Assembly (NCBI RefSeq): GCF_018448925.1
Contig: NZ_RCWE01000027.1
Location: 1-64,000, forward strand
Origin: Photorhabdus akhurstii
Lineage (GTDB): Bacteria > Pseudomonadota > Gammaproteobacteria > Enterobacterales > Enterobacteriaceae
Length of the DNA stretch: 64,000 nucleotides
Direction of reading: 5' to 3'
The position numbers were made by a program, and so were the translations under genes. The notes under the pieces were generated by a model. That model did no database searches. It saw nothing but the letters and a program-made list of their open reading frames with translations, and was not told the DNA's origin. Of the stretch, positions 17,277-25,739 are shown piece after piece. Position 1 is the stretch's first letter; the number at the start of each line of letters is the position of its first letter.

Positions 17277-17822
17277 ATGAAATATTTAAAATTATTCGTG
17301 TTGCGTGTTGGTTTTATGGTTATTGCTGCCACGGTTTATGGTCATCAAGTGGTACAGGCTGCGGATAATATGCGTTTTCACGGTGTATTGGTTAAAGAAC
17401 CTTGCACGATTAAACCGGGTGATGAAGATATCCAGCTCGATTTTGCAACAATTTCTGAAAAATATTTATATCTGCATGGTAGGACCCATAGCGAACCTTT
17501 TCTACTCAGGTTATCTGGTTGCGATATGAGTGTGGGTAAATCGATTAAATTGACATTCAGCGGCATAGAAAATACGCAATTGCCGGGCTTATTAGCGTTA
17601 AGTGCAGGGAGTCAAGCCTCTGGAATTGCCATCGGTATAGAAACGGCAGAAGGCAAACGGCTGTTGTTGAATAAAGAGGGGGAAGAGTATCCGTTAAAAA
17701 AGAGGGAAAACTTGATTGTACTGCAAGCATATGTGCAGGCAGAACCTGCTGCGCTAGCTAACCAGACGATTAAGCGAGGCGCATTTCATGCGATTGCGAC
17801 ATTTAATCTGAATTATGACTAA
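17277..17822 (+). CDS. Minor fimbrial subunit, extra adaptor of the mad operon
   Basis: 181 residues, start at the ATG after AAGGAAACTTA. The signal peptide ends near VVQAADN. It has CTIKPGDEDIQLDFATI, a Cys in RLSGCDM and a C-terminal HAIATFNLNYD, all pilin-domain features. By comparison with the nine-gene mrpABCDEFGHJ order of P. mirabilis this operon has one subunit more between the MrpE-like gene and the adhesin, and this gene is the likely extra or the true MrpG counterpart. I leave the symbol open because assignment depends on a phylogeny. Confidence 0.78.
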   Translation: MKYLKLFVLRVGFMVIAATVYGHQVVQAADNMRFHGVLVKEPCTIKPGDEDIQLDFATISEKYLYLHGRTHSEPFLLRLSGCDMSVGKSIKLTFSGIENTQLPGLLALSAGSQASGIAIGIETAEGKRLLLNKEGEEYPLKKRENLIVLQAYVQAEPAALANQTIKRGAFHAIATFNLNYD

Positions 17823-17848
17823 CTTGCACGGTTTTATTAGGTAACTAA

Positions 17849-18664
17849 ATGAAAAAGTTATTCTCTGTTTGCCTGGTACTTTTATCGCTGTTTTCATCAA
17901 ATGCGGTTGCATCGATATTTTCATATATCACTAAATCCGAGGGGATTCCGACAAATGCCTATTATACTTTTGTCATTGAACGTTGGGACCCAGAAAACGA
18001 TTTTACGCCAAATCCTTGTTATGGTTATTCTGCGTGTTGGATATCGGTTAACCATCGCCATTTTGTTGATGGTTATTCAGGGCAGCCCTATAGGATATTT
18101 AATACTCGCGTGGAAAGATTTAAGACCATGAAACAAGTGCAAGCGGAGATATTGAAATATACCAGTTTTCCGATCACCGGAGTTGCAAAACATTTTGGTC
18201 CTGCGATTCGATCGCATCAGGAATGTGTCGGGCTATTTTATGAAACTGATCAAAATGGTTTTCATGGAAGATTATTACCTGGATCTTTATGTGGCGTTGC
18301 GCCGCCGCCGATAGGATTTTGTCAGGTCAGTGAAGGCTCCGTTGAACTTAATTACGGTAGTATTGATGAGGCAAAACTGGAAGGCGCAACCAGAGCGGAA
18401 AATATTAATGTGACCTGCAATGTAGACATCGAGATTATCGTGACAGCGACGGGGCCAGATCGGGGATTCGTACCGTTAAGAAGCGATGGTAGCTTGAAAG
18501 CTAAATTGCTATTAAATGAGAAAAACGGTGAAGACGGTGTTGCTGTATTTGTACCGGCTGGCGGAAATGTACCCGTTACAGTGAAATCAATTTTACAGAA
18601 AAATGGCAGAGTAGAGGCAGGACCTTTCTCAGGATCAGGGGCAATAATTTTGGCGATGCCATAA
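17849..18664 (+). CDS. madH: Fimbrial tip adhesin (MrpH-like, zinc-type)
   Basis: 271 residues, close to the 275 of P. mirabilis MrpH. The signal peptide ends near NAVASIF. An N-terminal receptor domain (about 23-150) is joined to a pilin domain that begins at PPPIGFCQVSEGSVELNYG and ends in SGAIILAMP. MrpH binds zinc through three histidines in its receptor domain; here H69 and H71 (VNHRHF) and H115 (GVAKHFG) or H123 fall at almost the same positions. The lectin or ligand target is unknown. It is the penultimate gene of the operon, 26 bases after the preceding subunit. Confidence 0.8.
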   Translation: MKKLFSVCLVLLSLFSSNAVASIFSYITKSEGIPTNAYYTFVIERWDPENDFTPNPCYGYSACWISVNHRHFVDGYSGQPYRIFNTRVERFKTMKQVQAEILKYTSFPITGVAKHFGPAIRSHQECVGLFYETDQNGFHGRLLPGSLCGVAPPPIGFCQVSEGSVELNYGSIDEAKLEGATRAENINVTCNVDIEIIVTATGPDRGFVPLRSDGSLKAKLLLNEKNGEDGVAVFVPAGGNVPVTVKSILQKNGRVEAGPFSGSGAIILAMP

Positions 18665-18693
18665 AAAGGTGTTTTTTTAATTTAAGGGCTGGG

Positions 18694-18999
18694 ATGAAAA
18701 TGAAACAAGATCATCTATTAGTAGGGAAGCGTATTCAAAAAAGAAGGAAAGAGTTGGGTATGACCGCCGCCAAATTGGCGGAAAGAATAGGTATTAGTCA
18801 GCAACAACTCTCACGTTATGAGAGAGGGATAAACCGAATTAATTTATCCCATCTGGTGCGGATCGCTTCAATATTGGAGACGCCGATAAACTGGTTTTTC
18901 CTTGATTGTAGTTATCCTGTAGCCAATAACAGCATCAATAAATTAACAGACCAATATATCCCTATTGCGGAGGCTACATTGGGTAAATTTGGATGTTAA
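18694..18999 (+). CDS. madJ: MrpJ-like HTH transcriptional regulator
   Basis: 101 residues with an XRE/Cro helix-turn-helix at about 10-65: GKRIQKRRKELGMTAAKLAE, then IGISQQQLSRYERG and LVRIASILETP. The SQQQLSRYERG recognition helix is the one seen in MrpJ of P. mirabilis, the last gene of the mrp operon, which represses flagellar genes when fimbriae are made. AGGGCTGGG precedes the ATG. By analogy it couples fimbrial expression to reduced motility; that function is inferred and not visible in the sequence. Confidence 0.85.
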   Translation: MKMKQDHLLVGKRIQKRRKELGMTAAKLAERIGISQQQLSRYERGINRINLSHLVRIASILETPINWFFLDCSYPVANNSINKLTDQYIPIAEATLGKFGC

Positions 19000-19051
19000 C
19001 TGATCTCGATGCCAATCGGGGGATCTATAAACCAGTTGATGACTGAGTTTT

Positions 19052-19075
19052 GTGACCGACGGAACGGTCACTTTT
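19052..19075 (+). terminator. Terminator of the mad-type operon
   Basis: GTGACCG, loop ACGGAA, CGGTCAC, then TTTTA, 52 bases after the madJ stop codon. Confidence 0.85.
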
Positions 19076-19258
19076 ATGATTTATTCGTTAGCCGTGTTAT
19101 TACCACAACGTTATTACCACAAATTAAAAAGTCCATTCTTATTTATCTCCCCCTTTTGACGAAGTTATTAAAGTTCAGATAGTAATTTAATTAAGGAACA
19201 AATACTCACGACACCATAACGTTCAGGAATTAATGTTGAATATGTCGGGGGCTAATAA

Positions 19259-19384
19259 CTCGTTGTCTCAAAAAGAGAACAAACTGCTACTCAATATTTC
19301 CCGCTCAAAAATAGATATGTTATCGACGGTTTAACCAAAATTCAGAAGTTAATCAGCAAACAAAATAACTCAAATGACAAGTAA
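19259..19384 (+). pseudogene. Possible relic of a PapB-family fimbrial regulator
   Basis: A start-less frame of 41 codons reads SKREQTATQYFPLKNRY then VIDGLTKIQKL and ends at a stop codon. The order SxRExxA...Y..x..RYVxxxLxKIxKL resembles the C-terminal helix-turn-helix of PapB/FaeB-type regulators, which are encoded next to fimbrial operons. No matching N-terminus is joined to it; an overlapping frame (start ATG 19233, 33 residues) ends inside it. It stands right before the second fimbrial operon. The match is by eye and short. Outside this relic and the terminator, 19000-19472 shows nothing else. Confidence 0.35.
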
Positions 19385-19472
19385 AACGCAGCGCGTTAGC
19401 TATCTGATTGTTTAACTTGTCGTGATGTTGTTTTAGGCAAAATGTATCGAACAAATAAAAGGAATCGATGAA

Positions 19473-20033
19473 ATGAAAAAACAAATTTTGAAGACCTGTG
19501 CGATAGCGGCGCTGTGTCTGGGGGGGATGTCGCAGGCGATGGCGGAGGAAGTGAGTGCCGGTACCCTGACGGTGAACTCTTCAGTGACCGCGGAGACTTG
19601 TAAGTTTGCAGCAATAGAGCCTGTTAGTCTTGGCGCTTTGGTATCTGATTTTACAGGGAAGGGAGATGGCGCAATTTTAACTAACACGCAAAAATTCGTC
19701 ACGATTAAAACGGAAAAATGCCCTCTGTGGAGTTCTGCGAAAAGCGTTAAATTGACGGTTGGCGGCACCGCAGCAGGACCAGGAGGCAATTACTTTCAAC
19801 TTCTTAACTCCACGGGTAATGCTGCAATTACCGACCATGCGGTTGGCCTGACGATAAATGATAAGCTCATCCCGCCAGGTGCGCCAGTTAACCTAAAAGA
19901 TGCCTCATACAGTCCCGCAGTAGCCGGTGATAATGCCATCACGCTTAAAATAGGGCTGGCTAAGCTTGGTGTGGCGGCGGTAAAAGCAGCAGAGTCCAAA
20001 GGGAACCTGACCGTAAAAGTAGCGTATGACTAA
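19473..20033 (+). CDS. Fimbrial subunit, probable major pilin of operon 2
   Basis: 186 residues. The signal peptide MKKQILKTCAIAALCLGG ends at AMAEEV. The mature protein has a donor-strand start (AGTLTVNSSVTAETC), a second cysteine in KTEKCPLW and a C-terminus NLTVKVAYD with penultimate Tyr. It is first in the operon and followed by a stable stem-loop, as expected of the abundant rod subunit. AAGGAATCGATGA precedes the ATG. I do not recognise a named fimbrial type for it. Confidence 0.82.
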   Translation: MKKQILKTCAIAALCLGGMSQAMAEEVSAGTLTVNSSVTAETCKFAAIEPVSLGALVSDFTGKGDGAILTNTQKFVTIKTEKCPLWSSAKSVKLTVGGTAAGPGGNYFQLLNSTGNAAITDHAVGLTINDKLIPPGAPVNLKDASYSPAVAGDNAITLKIGLAKLGVAAVKAAESKGNLTVKVAYD

Positions 20034-20069
20034 TTCAACGCCGACAGGCGTTAGAAACACATAGCCGTG

Positions 20070-20093
20070 GAATTGGACAGGGAGGTCCAATTC
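20070..20093 (+). terminator. Intercistronic stem-loop after the operon-2 pilin gene
   Basis: GAATTGGAC, loop AGGGAG, GTCCAATTC, then TTACTTA. A perfect 9-bp stem, probably a partial terminator or mRNA stabiliser, in the same position as the stem-loop after madA. Confidence 0.7.
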
Positions 20094-20134
20094 TTACTTA
20101 CGCAATACCAAACCAGACATTTTCAGGTGAGTCA

Positions 20135-20851
20135 GTGAAAAGATTGATGACAGCAATGATAGTGACCGGTCTGTTAGGCTGGTCGGTTACTTCCGCGCAG
20201 GCGGAAGGGGTGGGGATCAGTACTACTCGTATTATCTATCCAGCGGATAGCCGCGCGACAACCGCCTCAGTGAGCAATACCAGTAAAGAAGCGGTCTATT
20301 TAATACAGGCGACAGTCAGTTCTACTTCTGCGGGAGATAAAACCGCCCCATTTTTGGTGACGCCACCTCTGTTTCGTATGGAACCCAACAGCCAGAATCA
20401 GGTGCGCATCATCAAAACTGGCCCGTCGCTGCCTGCCGACCGGGAATCCCTGTTCTGGTTTACGGCGAAGGCTATTCCGTTAAGCTCTGAATCCGATAAT
20501 CGCTCCCAGCGGAATGTCTCCGGCGGAATACAGTTTGCTATAGCCAACACGATTAAGCTGATGTATCGCCCGTCGGGATTGTCGGTTTCGCCGGAGCAGG
20601 GATTTGGTTCACTGCGCTTCAAACCGACAGCCGCGGGAATCACGATAACCAATCCGTCACCTTATTACATCACCTTAACCTCCCTAAAGGTGGGTGGACA
20701 GGAGGTGATGACGCAGCAGAAAGCGAACATGGTCTCCCCATTCTCTGACCTCTCTCTACTACTTAAAGGAGGGCATTATCCAGCCAAAGTAAGCTGGACG
20801 GTGATTAATGACCTCGGCGGAGAATCCACCTATCAAGGGGAGATACGGTGA
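20135..20851 (+). CDS. Fimbrial chaperone 1 of operon 2
   Basis: 238 residues, PapD-type periplasmic chaperone. The GTG at 20135 follows AGGTGAGTCA. A signal peptide ends near AQAEGV. Both anchoring residues are present (Arg in ISTTRIIYP, Lys in NTIKLMYRP), with the G1 region TPPLFRMEPNSQNQVRII and the signature LPADRESLFWF. The stop codon overlaps the start of the next gene (TGATG), so translation is coupled. One of three chaperones in the same operon; which subunit it serves is unknown. Confidence 0.9.
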   Translation: MKRLMTAMIVTGLLGWSVTSAQAEGVGISTTRIIYPADSRATTASVSNTSKEAVYLIQATVSSTSAGDKTAPFLVTPPLFRMEPNSQNQVRIIKTGPSLPADRESLFWFTAKAIPLSSESDNRSQRNVSGGIQFAIANTIKLMYRPSGLSVSPEQGFGSLRFKPTAAGITITNPSPYYITLTSLKVGGQEVMTQQKANMVSPFSDLSLLLKGGHYPAKVSWTVINDLGGESTYQGEIR

Positions 20852-21423
20852 TGCGAAAACCGTGGCCCCTTATCAGACGGGCAGCACTGGCTTGCTTGTT
20901 TTGTATCGCCTCTCAGCCCGGGGGAGCGAGCCCAAACACGGCAGAACTGACATTGGCGCTGACGCTGGAGCAGCCAACCTGTGAGCTTTACATGCAGACA
21001 TCTCATGTCGAGTTTTCATCCGTACCACTCACCCAGGTGCAGAGCAGTACGGAACGTATCGCAGCAGCAGGCAGCAAACCCATTACGTTGGCGTTGTCAG
21101 GCTGTGCGGGATCAGCCAGAGCAGGCCGTACTCCGGCCATTAAAATAGCTGGCCCCACGTCAGAAGGCCACCCGACGTTATTTCGGGATAAAACTTCCAC
21201 GGTAGCGGGAAATGTGGGATTTGTCCTGCGCTATCAATTGCCGGGAGGCGGGTTGGGGAGCTACCTAAAAAATGGCGATTATGTGAATTTGGCGCCACCG
21301 GGTAACGCCGCTAAAGAGAGTCAAATTACCTTCCAGATGGATATGCGACATGAATCCGGCACGGTTGTGCCGACTCCCGGTGAACTGACCGCGCACATTC
21401 AATTTCAATTTGATTATCACTGA
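20851..21423 (+). CDS. Minor fimbrial subunit of operon 2
   Basis: 190 residues. The ATG at 20851 follows GGGGAG and overlaps the chaperone stop. A basic N-terminus (RKPWPLIRRAALAC) and hydrophobic core form the signal peptide to about GGAS. The mature protein has LTLEQPTCELYM, a second Cys in LSGCAG and a C-terminus IQFQFDYH with a penultimate aromatic. No lectin domain. Probably a second rod or adaptor subunit. Confidence 0.8.
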   Translation: MRKPWPLIRRAALACLFCIASQPGGASPNTAELTLALTLEQPTCELYMQTSHVEFSSVPLTQVQSSTERIAAAGSKPITLALSGCAGSARAGRTPAIKIAGPTSEGHPTLFRDKTSTVAGNVGFVLRYQLPGGGLGSYLKNGDYVNLAPPGNAAKESQITFQMDMRHESGTVVPTPGELTAHIQFQFDYH

Positions 21424-21456
21424 GCGCAGCTCGGGCAACAGGTTTCAGGAGACGTT

Positions 21457-22191
21457 GTGGAAACAGGTCGAGTACGCCCAGCGCGGTACCGGTTGGTGCC
21501 ATTGATGTTCTGGCTAGGGCTAGGGATGACCGGCACAGAGTTCTGTCAAGCAGCCGGTATCAGCCTGAATAAAACCCGGGTGATTTTTACCCAAGGCGAG
21601 CGGGCACAAACGCTGACGGTGGTCAATACCACATCTCAGGCGTGGCTGGTGCAGGTAAGGATAACGGAAGAGCAGGAGAAAACCACTCCGGCGTTTGTGG
21701 TGACGCCGCCGCTGTTCAGGTTGGAAGCCAACAGTCAAAACAGCCTGCGTATTTTGCCAACCTTTAATCAGCCCCCCTTTCCGGCGGATCGGGAATCGCT
21801 CGGATATGTGCAGATAAATGCCCTCCCCGCAACTCAGCGGGTGACGGATGAGCCTGTTCGGGAGCGGGCGTCGATGAGTGTGGGGATGCGGATTAAGTTT
21901 TTCTGGCGACCGCGTAGCCTGCCTCTGTTGCCGGAAGAGGCGTATGGACAGCTTCGCTTTCAGTCGCAACCCGATGGCATCAAGGCGTGCAATCCCTCCC
22001 CGTATTTCTTGTCGCTGGATAGTCTCACGCTGGACGGACGGGTGCTCGATCTGAACCGCTATCCTTCAATGATAGCGCCACAGGATTGTGTGACTTATGC
22101 CGGGTTGGTGGGTAAAAAATCGGTGAGCTGGTCGATGATTAATGATTACGGCGGGGCTTCAAACCTATTTACGGCCAGAGTGGCGCGTTAA
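21457..22191 (+). CDS. Fimbrial chaperone 2 of operon 2
   Basis: 244 residues, PapD type. The GTG at 21457 follows CAGGAGACGTT. The signal peptide ends near FCQAAG. The anchoring Arg is in LNKTRVIFTQ and the Lys in MRIKFFWRP. The G1 strand region is TPPLFRLEANSQNSLRIL, and PADRESLGYVQINALP matches the chaperone signature. It lies 33 bases after the minor subunit gene. Similar to chaperone 1, and likely a duplicate specialised for a different subunit. Confidence 0.88.
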   Translation: METGRVRPARYRLVPLMFWLGLGMTGTEFCQAAGISLNKTRVIFTQGERAQTLTVVNTTSQAWLVQVRITEEQEKTTPAFVVTPPLFRLEANSQNSLRILPTFNQPPFPADRESLGYVQINALPATQRVTDEPVRERASMSVGMRIKFFWRPRSLPLLPEEAYGQLRFQSQPDGIKACNPSPYFLSLDSLTLDGRVLDLNRYPSMIAPQDCVTYAGLVGKKSVSWSMINDYGGASNLFTARVAR

Positions 22192-22248
22192 ATCCGCCAT
22201 TGTTTTCTATTTTTCTACTTTTTTTCTACTTTTCTACGGAGTTGGAGA

Positions 22249-23085
22249 ATGAAGAGAGTCAGTGACCGGCATGGGCGAACGTACTGGGAGTTAATGTTTT
22301 ACTCCCTCGGTTTCGTCCTGTTGCTAGGGAATATATGCAAGGCGCAAGCGATTGATAATCAAGGACTATCGTTCTCTCCGATGCAGCTTTCTTATGTGGC
22401 TAAAGATAGTCCGAGAGGTGTGACGCTCAGCATGACTAATCATACGGGGCAGAACTATCTGGTACAGGGATTTGTCAGCCCGATGGACCCTGATACCGGC
22501 CGCTTTGATACCAAAGCCGGGCAAGTTCCCCCTTTTATCGTTCTGCCGCCGTTAAAACGGGTCGAGGCTGGCGAGAAATTTTCGTTCCGTATTCGCCAGC
22601 TTGGGGGGCAATTACCGCCGGATCGGGAATCGGCTTTTGTAGTCTCTTTGCGAGCTATCCCGGGAGTTGCCGTACCGGATACCGAGGAGGCGCCGGCATT
22701 AAGTCACCAGACAAATAAAGCGTCGCAAGTGCAGGTCGCCTTACAGATGAATATTCGACTATTTTATCGTCCTCAAGGCGTACCCGCCCGGGATAACGCC
22801 ACGGTGGCTAAACAGGTGAAATTTTCCCTTCTGGGAACGCGGTTGCGGGTGGAAAATCCCACGCCCTATTTTCTGACCTTTTCTGTTCTGAAAGTAGGTA
22901 CTCAACAGGCAGATGATCACATACGTCAGGCGATGGTGCCCCCGAAAGGCATACAAAGCTATTTGTTTCAAAGCTATTCGTTTCAAACCCGTTCGTTTCA
23001 AACCCATTCGTTTACCGCCGGAGTACAAGGGCCATTAGTCTGGCGTTTTCCCGGCGACAGTCAGGATCGCCATGTTCCGTTATAA
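22249..23085 (+). CDS. Atypical fimbrial chaperone 3 of operon 2
   Basis: 278 residues, longer than the usual 230-250. The fold signatures are clear (LPPLKRVEAGEKFSFRIRQ, LPPDRESAFVVSLRAIP, NPTPYFLTFSVLKVG). However, the two residues that hold the subunit C-terminus in PapD-type chaperones are replaced: Arg by Gln in FSPMQLSYV and Lys by Arg in NIRLFYRP. The C-terminal end carries a four-fold five-residue repeat (Y/R/H-S-F-Q-S/T). TTGGAGA precedes the ATG and the stop overlaps the usher gene by 14 bases. It may serve a special subunit such as the tip adhesin, or may have lost the canonical mode of binding. Confidence 0.82.
   Translation: MKRVSDRHGRTYWELMFYSLGFVLLLGNICKAQAIDNQGLSFSPMQLSYVAKDSPRGVTLSMTNHTGQNYLVQGFVSPMDPDTGRFDTKAGQVPPFIVLPPLKRVEAGEKFSFRIRQLGGQLPPDRESAFVVSLRAIPGVAVPDTEEAPALSHQTNKASQVQVALQMNIRLFYRPQGVPARDNATVAKQVKFSLLGTRLRVENPTPYFLTFSVLKVGTQQADDHIRQAMVPPKGIQSYLFQSYSFQTRSFQTHSFTAGVQGPLVWRFPGDSQDRHVPL
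22957..23016 (+). repeat. 15-bp tandem repeat within chaperone 3
   Basis: Four units of 15 bases, each near AGCTATTCGTTTCAA (third base and first codon vary, last unit partial). In frame they encode SYLFQ, SYSFQ, TRSFQ, THSFT. The unit length is a multiple of three, so copy changes keep the frame. Confidence 0.85.
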
Positions 23086-25678
23086 CGCGTCCTCATCTAC
23101 AGGCAATGACCGGCTCCGTCCTATATATGTATGCCTGCTATGCTCATTGACGGCGACAACCTTGCCCACCTCCGCGCGGGAATACTTTAATCCCGCTTTC
23201 CTGATGGGAACGGCGGGGGAGCTGGAGCATATTGATCTTTCGGTGTATGAAAACGCGGGTTATGTCGCACCGGGGCACTATCTGGTGGATGTCTACATGA
23301 ACCAGAATAAGGTGGGTAATCGCGAAATTGAATTTAGATTGGTCAACGACCATTTGCAACCGGTGTTAACGGTTGCACAGCTCGAAGAGTATGGGGTCAA
23401 TATTCGCGGATTACCGGCTTTTCAGGGAAAAGCGGGCGGCAGCCCTATCACGGATCTGACGAAACAGATCCCACACGCCAGCGCGATATTGGATTTCGCC
23501 CGTTTGCGTCTGGACATCAGTGTTCCTCAGGCGGCTATGCAGCCCCGCCATTCTGGGATGGTCGATCCGTCACTGTGGGATAACGGGATACCGGCCTTTT
23601 TGATCAACTACACCGTTAACGGTTCGGAGGGGCGTTATGACGGTGAGGAAACCGGCGGCGGATCACGTTCCCGCAACCTGTTTGCCTCTTTTCGTAATGG
23701 GTTGAATCTGGGAGCGTGGCGTCTGCGCAGCACGCAAACTTACAGTTACAATCGCCAGCGCAACGAAGGGGCTTCCGGTTTTTCCCCCTCTACACAGATT
23801 CGATGGCAGGTGAGTAATACCTATTTGCAACGTCATGTGCAGTCACTGCGCAGTGAGTTTACCGCCGGTGAAACCTATACCGGTGGGGATATTTTTGACA
23901 GTATCCCGTTGCGTGGCATGAAATTGGCTTCTGAGGAGGCTATGTTGCCTGAAAGTCAGCGTGGTTTTGCCCCGGAGATAACCGGTGTGGCTAGCTCCAA
24001 TGCGCAGGTGACTGTATCCCAGAATGGTTATACCGTGTATCAAACCACGGTGGCGCCGGGGCCGTTTCGTTTCACCGACCTGTACACCACCGGGGATTCT
24101 GGCGACCTCACGGTTACAATCAAAGAGGAAAATGGCAGTACTCGTGTCTCCACTCTCGCTTCTTCATCGGTCCCGATGATGCAGCGTCCCGGCGGCATTA
24201 AATATGAGTTAACGGCCGGCCAATATCACGGCGGCAACCTCACCGATGGCAGCCGTTCCCCGGTATTCGCTTTAGGCACCTTGGTTTATGGTTTGCCACA
24301 CAATATCACCTTGTACGGCGGGGGATTGGTGGCAGGCAACTACCAGTCGGGTGTATTAGGCTCGGGCGTGTCGCTGGGGGCATTAGGCGCACTGTCTGCG
24401 GATGTGACGTTTGCTCGTGCCCAGTTGCAAGGGGCTAAGGGTCAGGAAAATAACCGGCAACAGGGCCAGGCTTATCGAGTGAAATATACCAAGAACGTGA
24501 TCAGTACCGGCACCAGTATTGATCTGGCAGCCTATCGCTATTCCACTCAGCATTATTACAGTTTCAGTGATGTTAATAGCATGGGGTACAACCTGAATGA
24601 ATATCAGGTCCCGTGGGCGCTTGACCGACGCCAAAGCACCTGGCAGGTGAACCTGCATCAAACGCTAGGACGTTGGGGCAGTCTTTACGCCGCCGGGACG
24701 CGCAACGATTATTGGAATGGCCGTACCGACAACAATCTGAATTTGGGTTATAACGCGATGCTGATGGGGATCAGTTATAACCTGAGTTATAACATTTATC
24801 GTATGGAAGGGGCTGGCAACTGGTCGGAGAATCGTCAGGTGTCATTCAATATGCAGGTCCCGCTCAGTCTCTTTGGTTCATCGTCTGCGCTACGGGGCGT
24901 TTACACCCGTTATACAGCCTCGCGCGACTCGCAGGGCAACCTCACTCAGCAGGCCGGGATCAGTGGCATGTTATGGGATAACAGCTTGAATTATAACCTC
25001 CAGCAAGGTTGGGGGAACAGCGGCCAGCAAAACAGCCGGGCCTTGTCTCTGAGTTATCAGGGCAGTCAGGGAAACGTTAATCTGGGCTACAATGACAGCG
25101 CAAATAGCTATCACTTCACCTATGGTGCTTCCGGCGCTCTCCTAATCCATCCTTACGGCATGACGTTATCACGTTCACTGGGTGATGAAGCGGTGTTGGT
25201 CCGTGCGCCCGGAGCGAAAGGGGTGACAGTCGGTGACGGCAACGTGCAGACTGACTGGCGTGGCTACGCCGTACTGCCGGGCGGATCGGTCTACCAAAAA
25301 AATACTATCAATCTGGACCCCTCCACCCTGCCGGAAGGGATCGATATTGACCAGACCAGCAAGAACGTTTATCCGACCAGAGGAGCAGTGACGTTGGCAA
25401 ATTATCAGGTTCGTTCAGGCAGCCAGTTACTGTTGACGTTGATACATCATGGCAAACCCGTGCCTTTTGGCGCTATTGCGACGCTGGAAGAGAACGCCGC
25501 TCAGGTCGGCAGCGGCATTGTGGGCGATAACGGCCGGGTTTATCTCAGTGGTATGCCCCCTGCCGGTCATGTGAAAGTTAAATGGGGAAACGGGGCAAAT
25601 CAACAATGTACCACCCGTTATCAGGCGCCGTCCGATACACCCGGGCAACTGGTGCAGGCCGATGCCGTATGTCTGTAA
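23072..25678 (+). CDS. Outer-membrane fimbrial usher of operon 2
   Basis: 868 residues, PapC/FimD family. After a signal peptide (about 1-35) come AREYFNPAFLMGTAGELEHI, then LSVYENAGYVAPGHY in the N-terminal domain. The barrel shows AMLPESQRGFAPEITGVASS, VAPGPFRFTDLY and LTVTIKEENGS. The C-terminal domain has KPVPFGAIATLEEN and a Cys pair (QQCTTRY ... ADAVCL). It starts 14 bases before the end of chaperone 3. It differs clearly from the usher at 12167, so the two fimbriae are separate systems. Confidence 0.93.
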   Translation: MFRYNASSSTGNDRLRPIYVCLLCSLTATTLPTSAREYFNPAFLMGTAGELEHIDLSVYENAGYVAPGHYLVDVYMNQNKVGNREIEFRLVNDHLQPVLTVAQLEEYGVNIRGLPAFQGKAGGSPITDLTKQIPHASAILDFARLRLDISVPQAAMQPRHSGMVDPSLWDNGIPAFLINYTVNGSEGRYDGEETGGGSRSRNLFASFRNGLNLGAWRLRSTQTYSYNRQRNEGASGFSPSTQIRWQVSNTYLQRHVQSLRSEFTAGETYTGGDIFDSIPLRGMKLASEEAMLPESQRGFAPEITGVASSNAQVTVSQNGYTVYQTTVAPGPFRFTDLYTTGDSGDLTVTIKEENGSTRVSTLASSSVPMMQRPGGIKYELTAGQYHGGNLTDGSRSPVFALGTLVYGLPHNITLYGGGLVAGNYQSGVLGSGVSLGALGALSADVTFARAQLQGAKGQENNRQQGQAYRVKYTKNVISTGTSIDLAAYRYSTQHYYSFSDVNSMGYNLNEYQVPWALDRRQSTWQVNLHQTLGRWGSLYAAGTRNDYWNGRTDNNLNLGYNAMLMGISYNLSYNIYRMEGAGNWSENRQVSFNMQVPLSLFGSSSALRGVYTRYTASRDSQGNLTQQAGISGMLWDNSLNYNLQQGWGNSGQQNSRALSLSYQGSQGNVNLGYNDSANSYHFTYGASGALLIHPYGMTLSRSLGDEAVLVRAPGAKGVTVGDGNVQTDWRGYAVLPGGSVYQKNTINLDPSTLPEGIDIDQTSKNVYPTRGAVTLANYQVRSGSQLLLTLIHHGKPVPFGAIATLEENAAQVGSGIVGDNGRVYLSGMPPAGHVKVKWGNGANQQCTTRYQAPSDTPGQLVQADAVCL

Positions 25679-25739
25679 GCGTTACCTTCATGTGGGCAGC
25701 CTGACTGATGTGCCCGATAAGCAATTTGGAGAAAGAAGA

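Noticed and set aside
19233-19334. 33-codon frame (MLNMSGANNSLSQKEN...) before fimbrial operon 2
   Set aside because: A fair binding site but no family; it overlaps the possible PapB relic in another frame, and cannot be told from chance.
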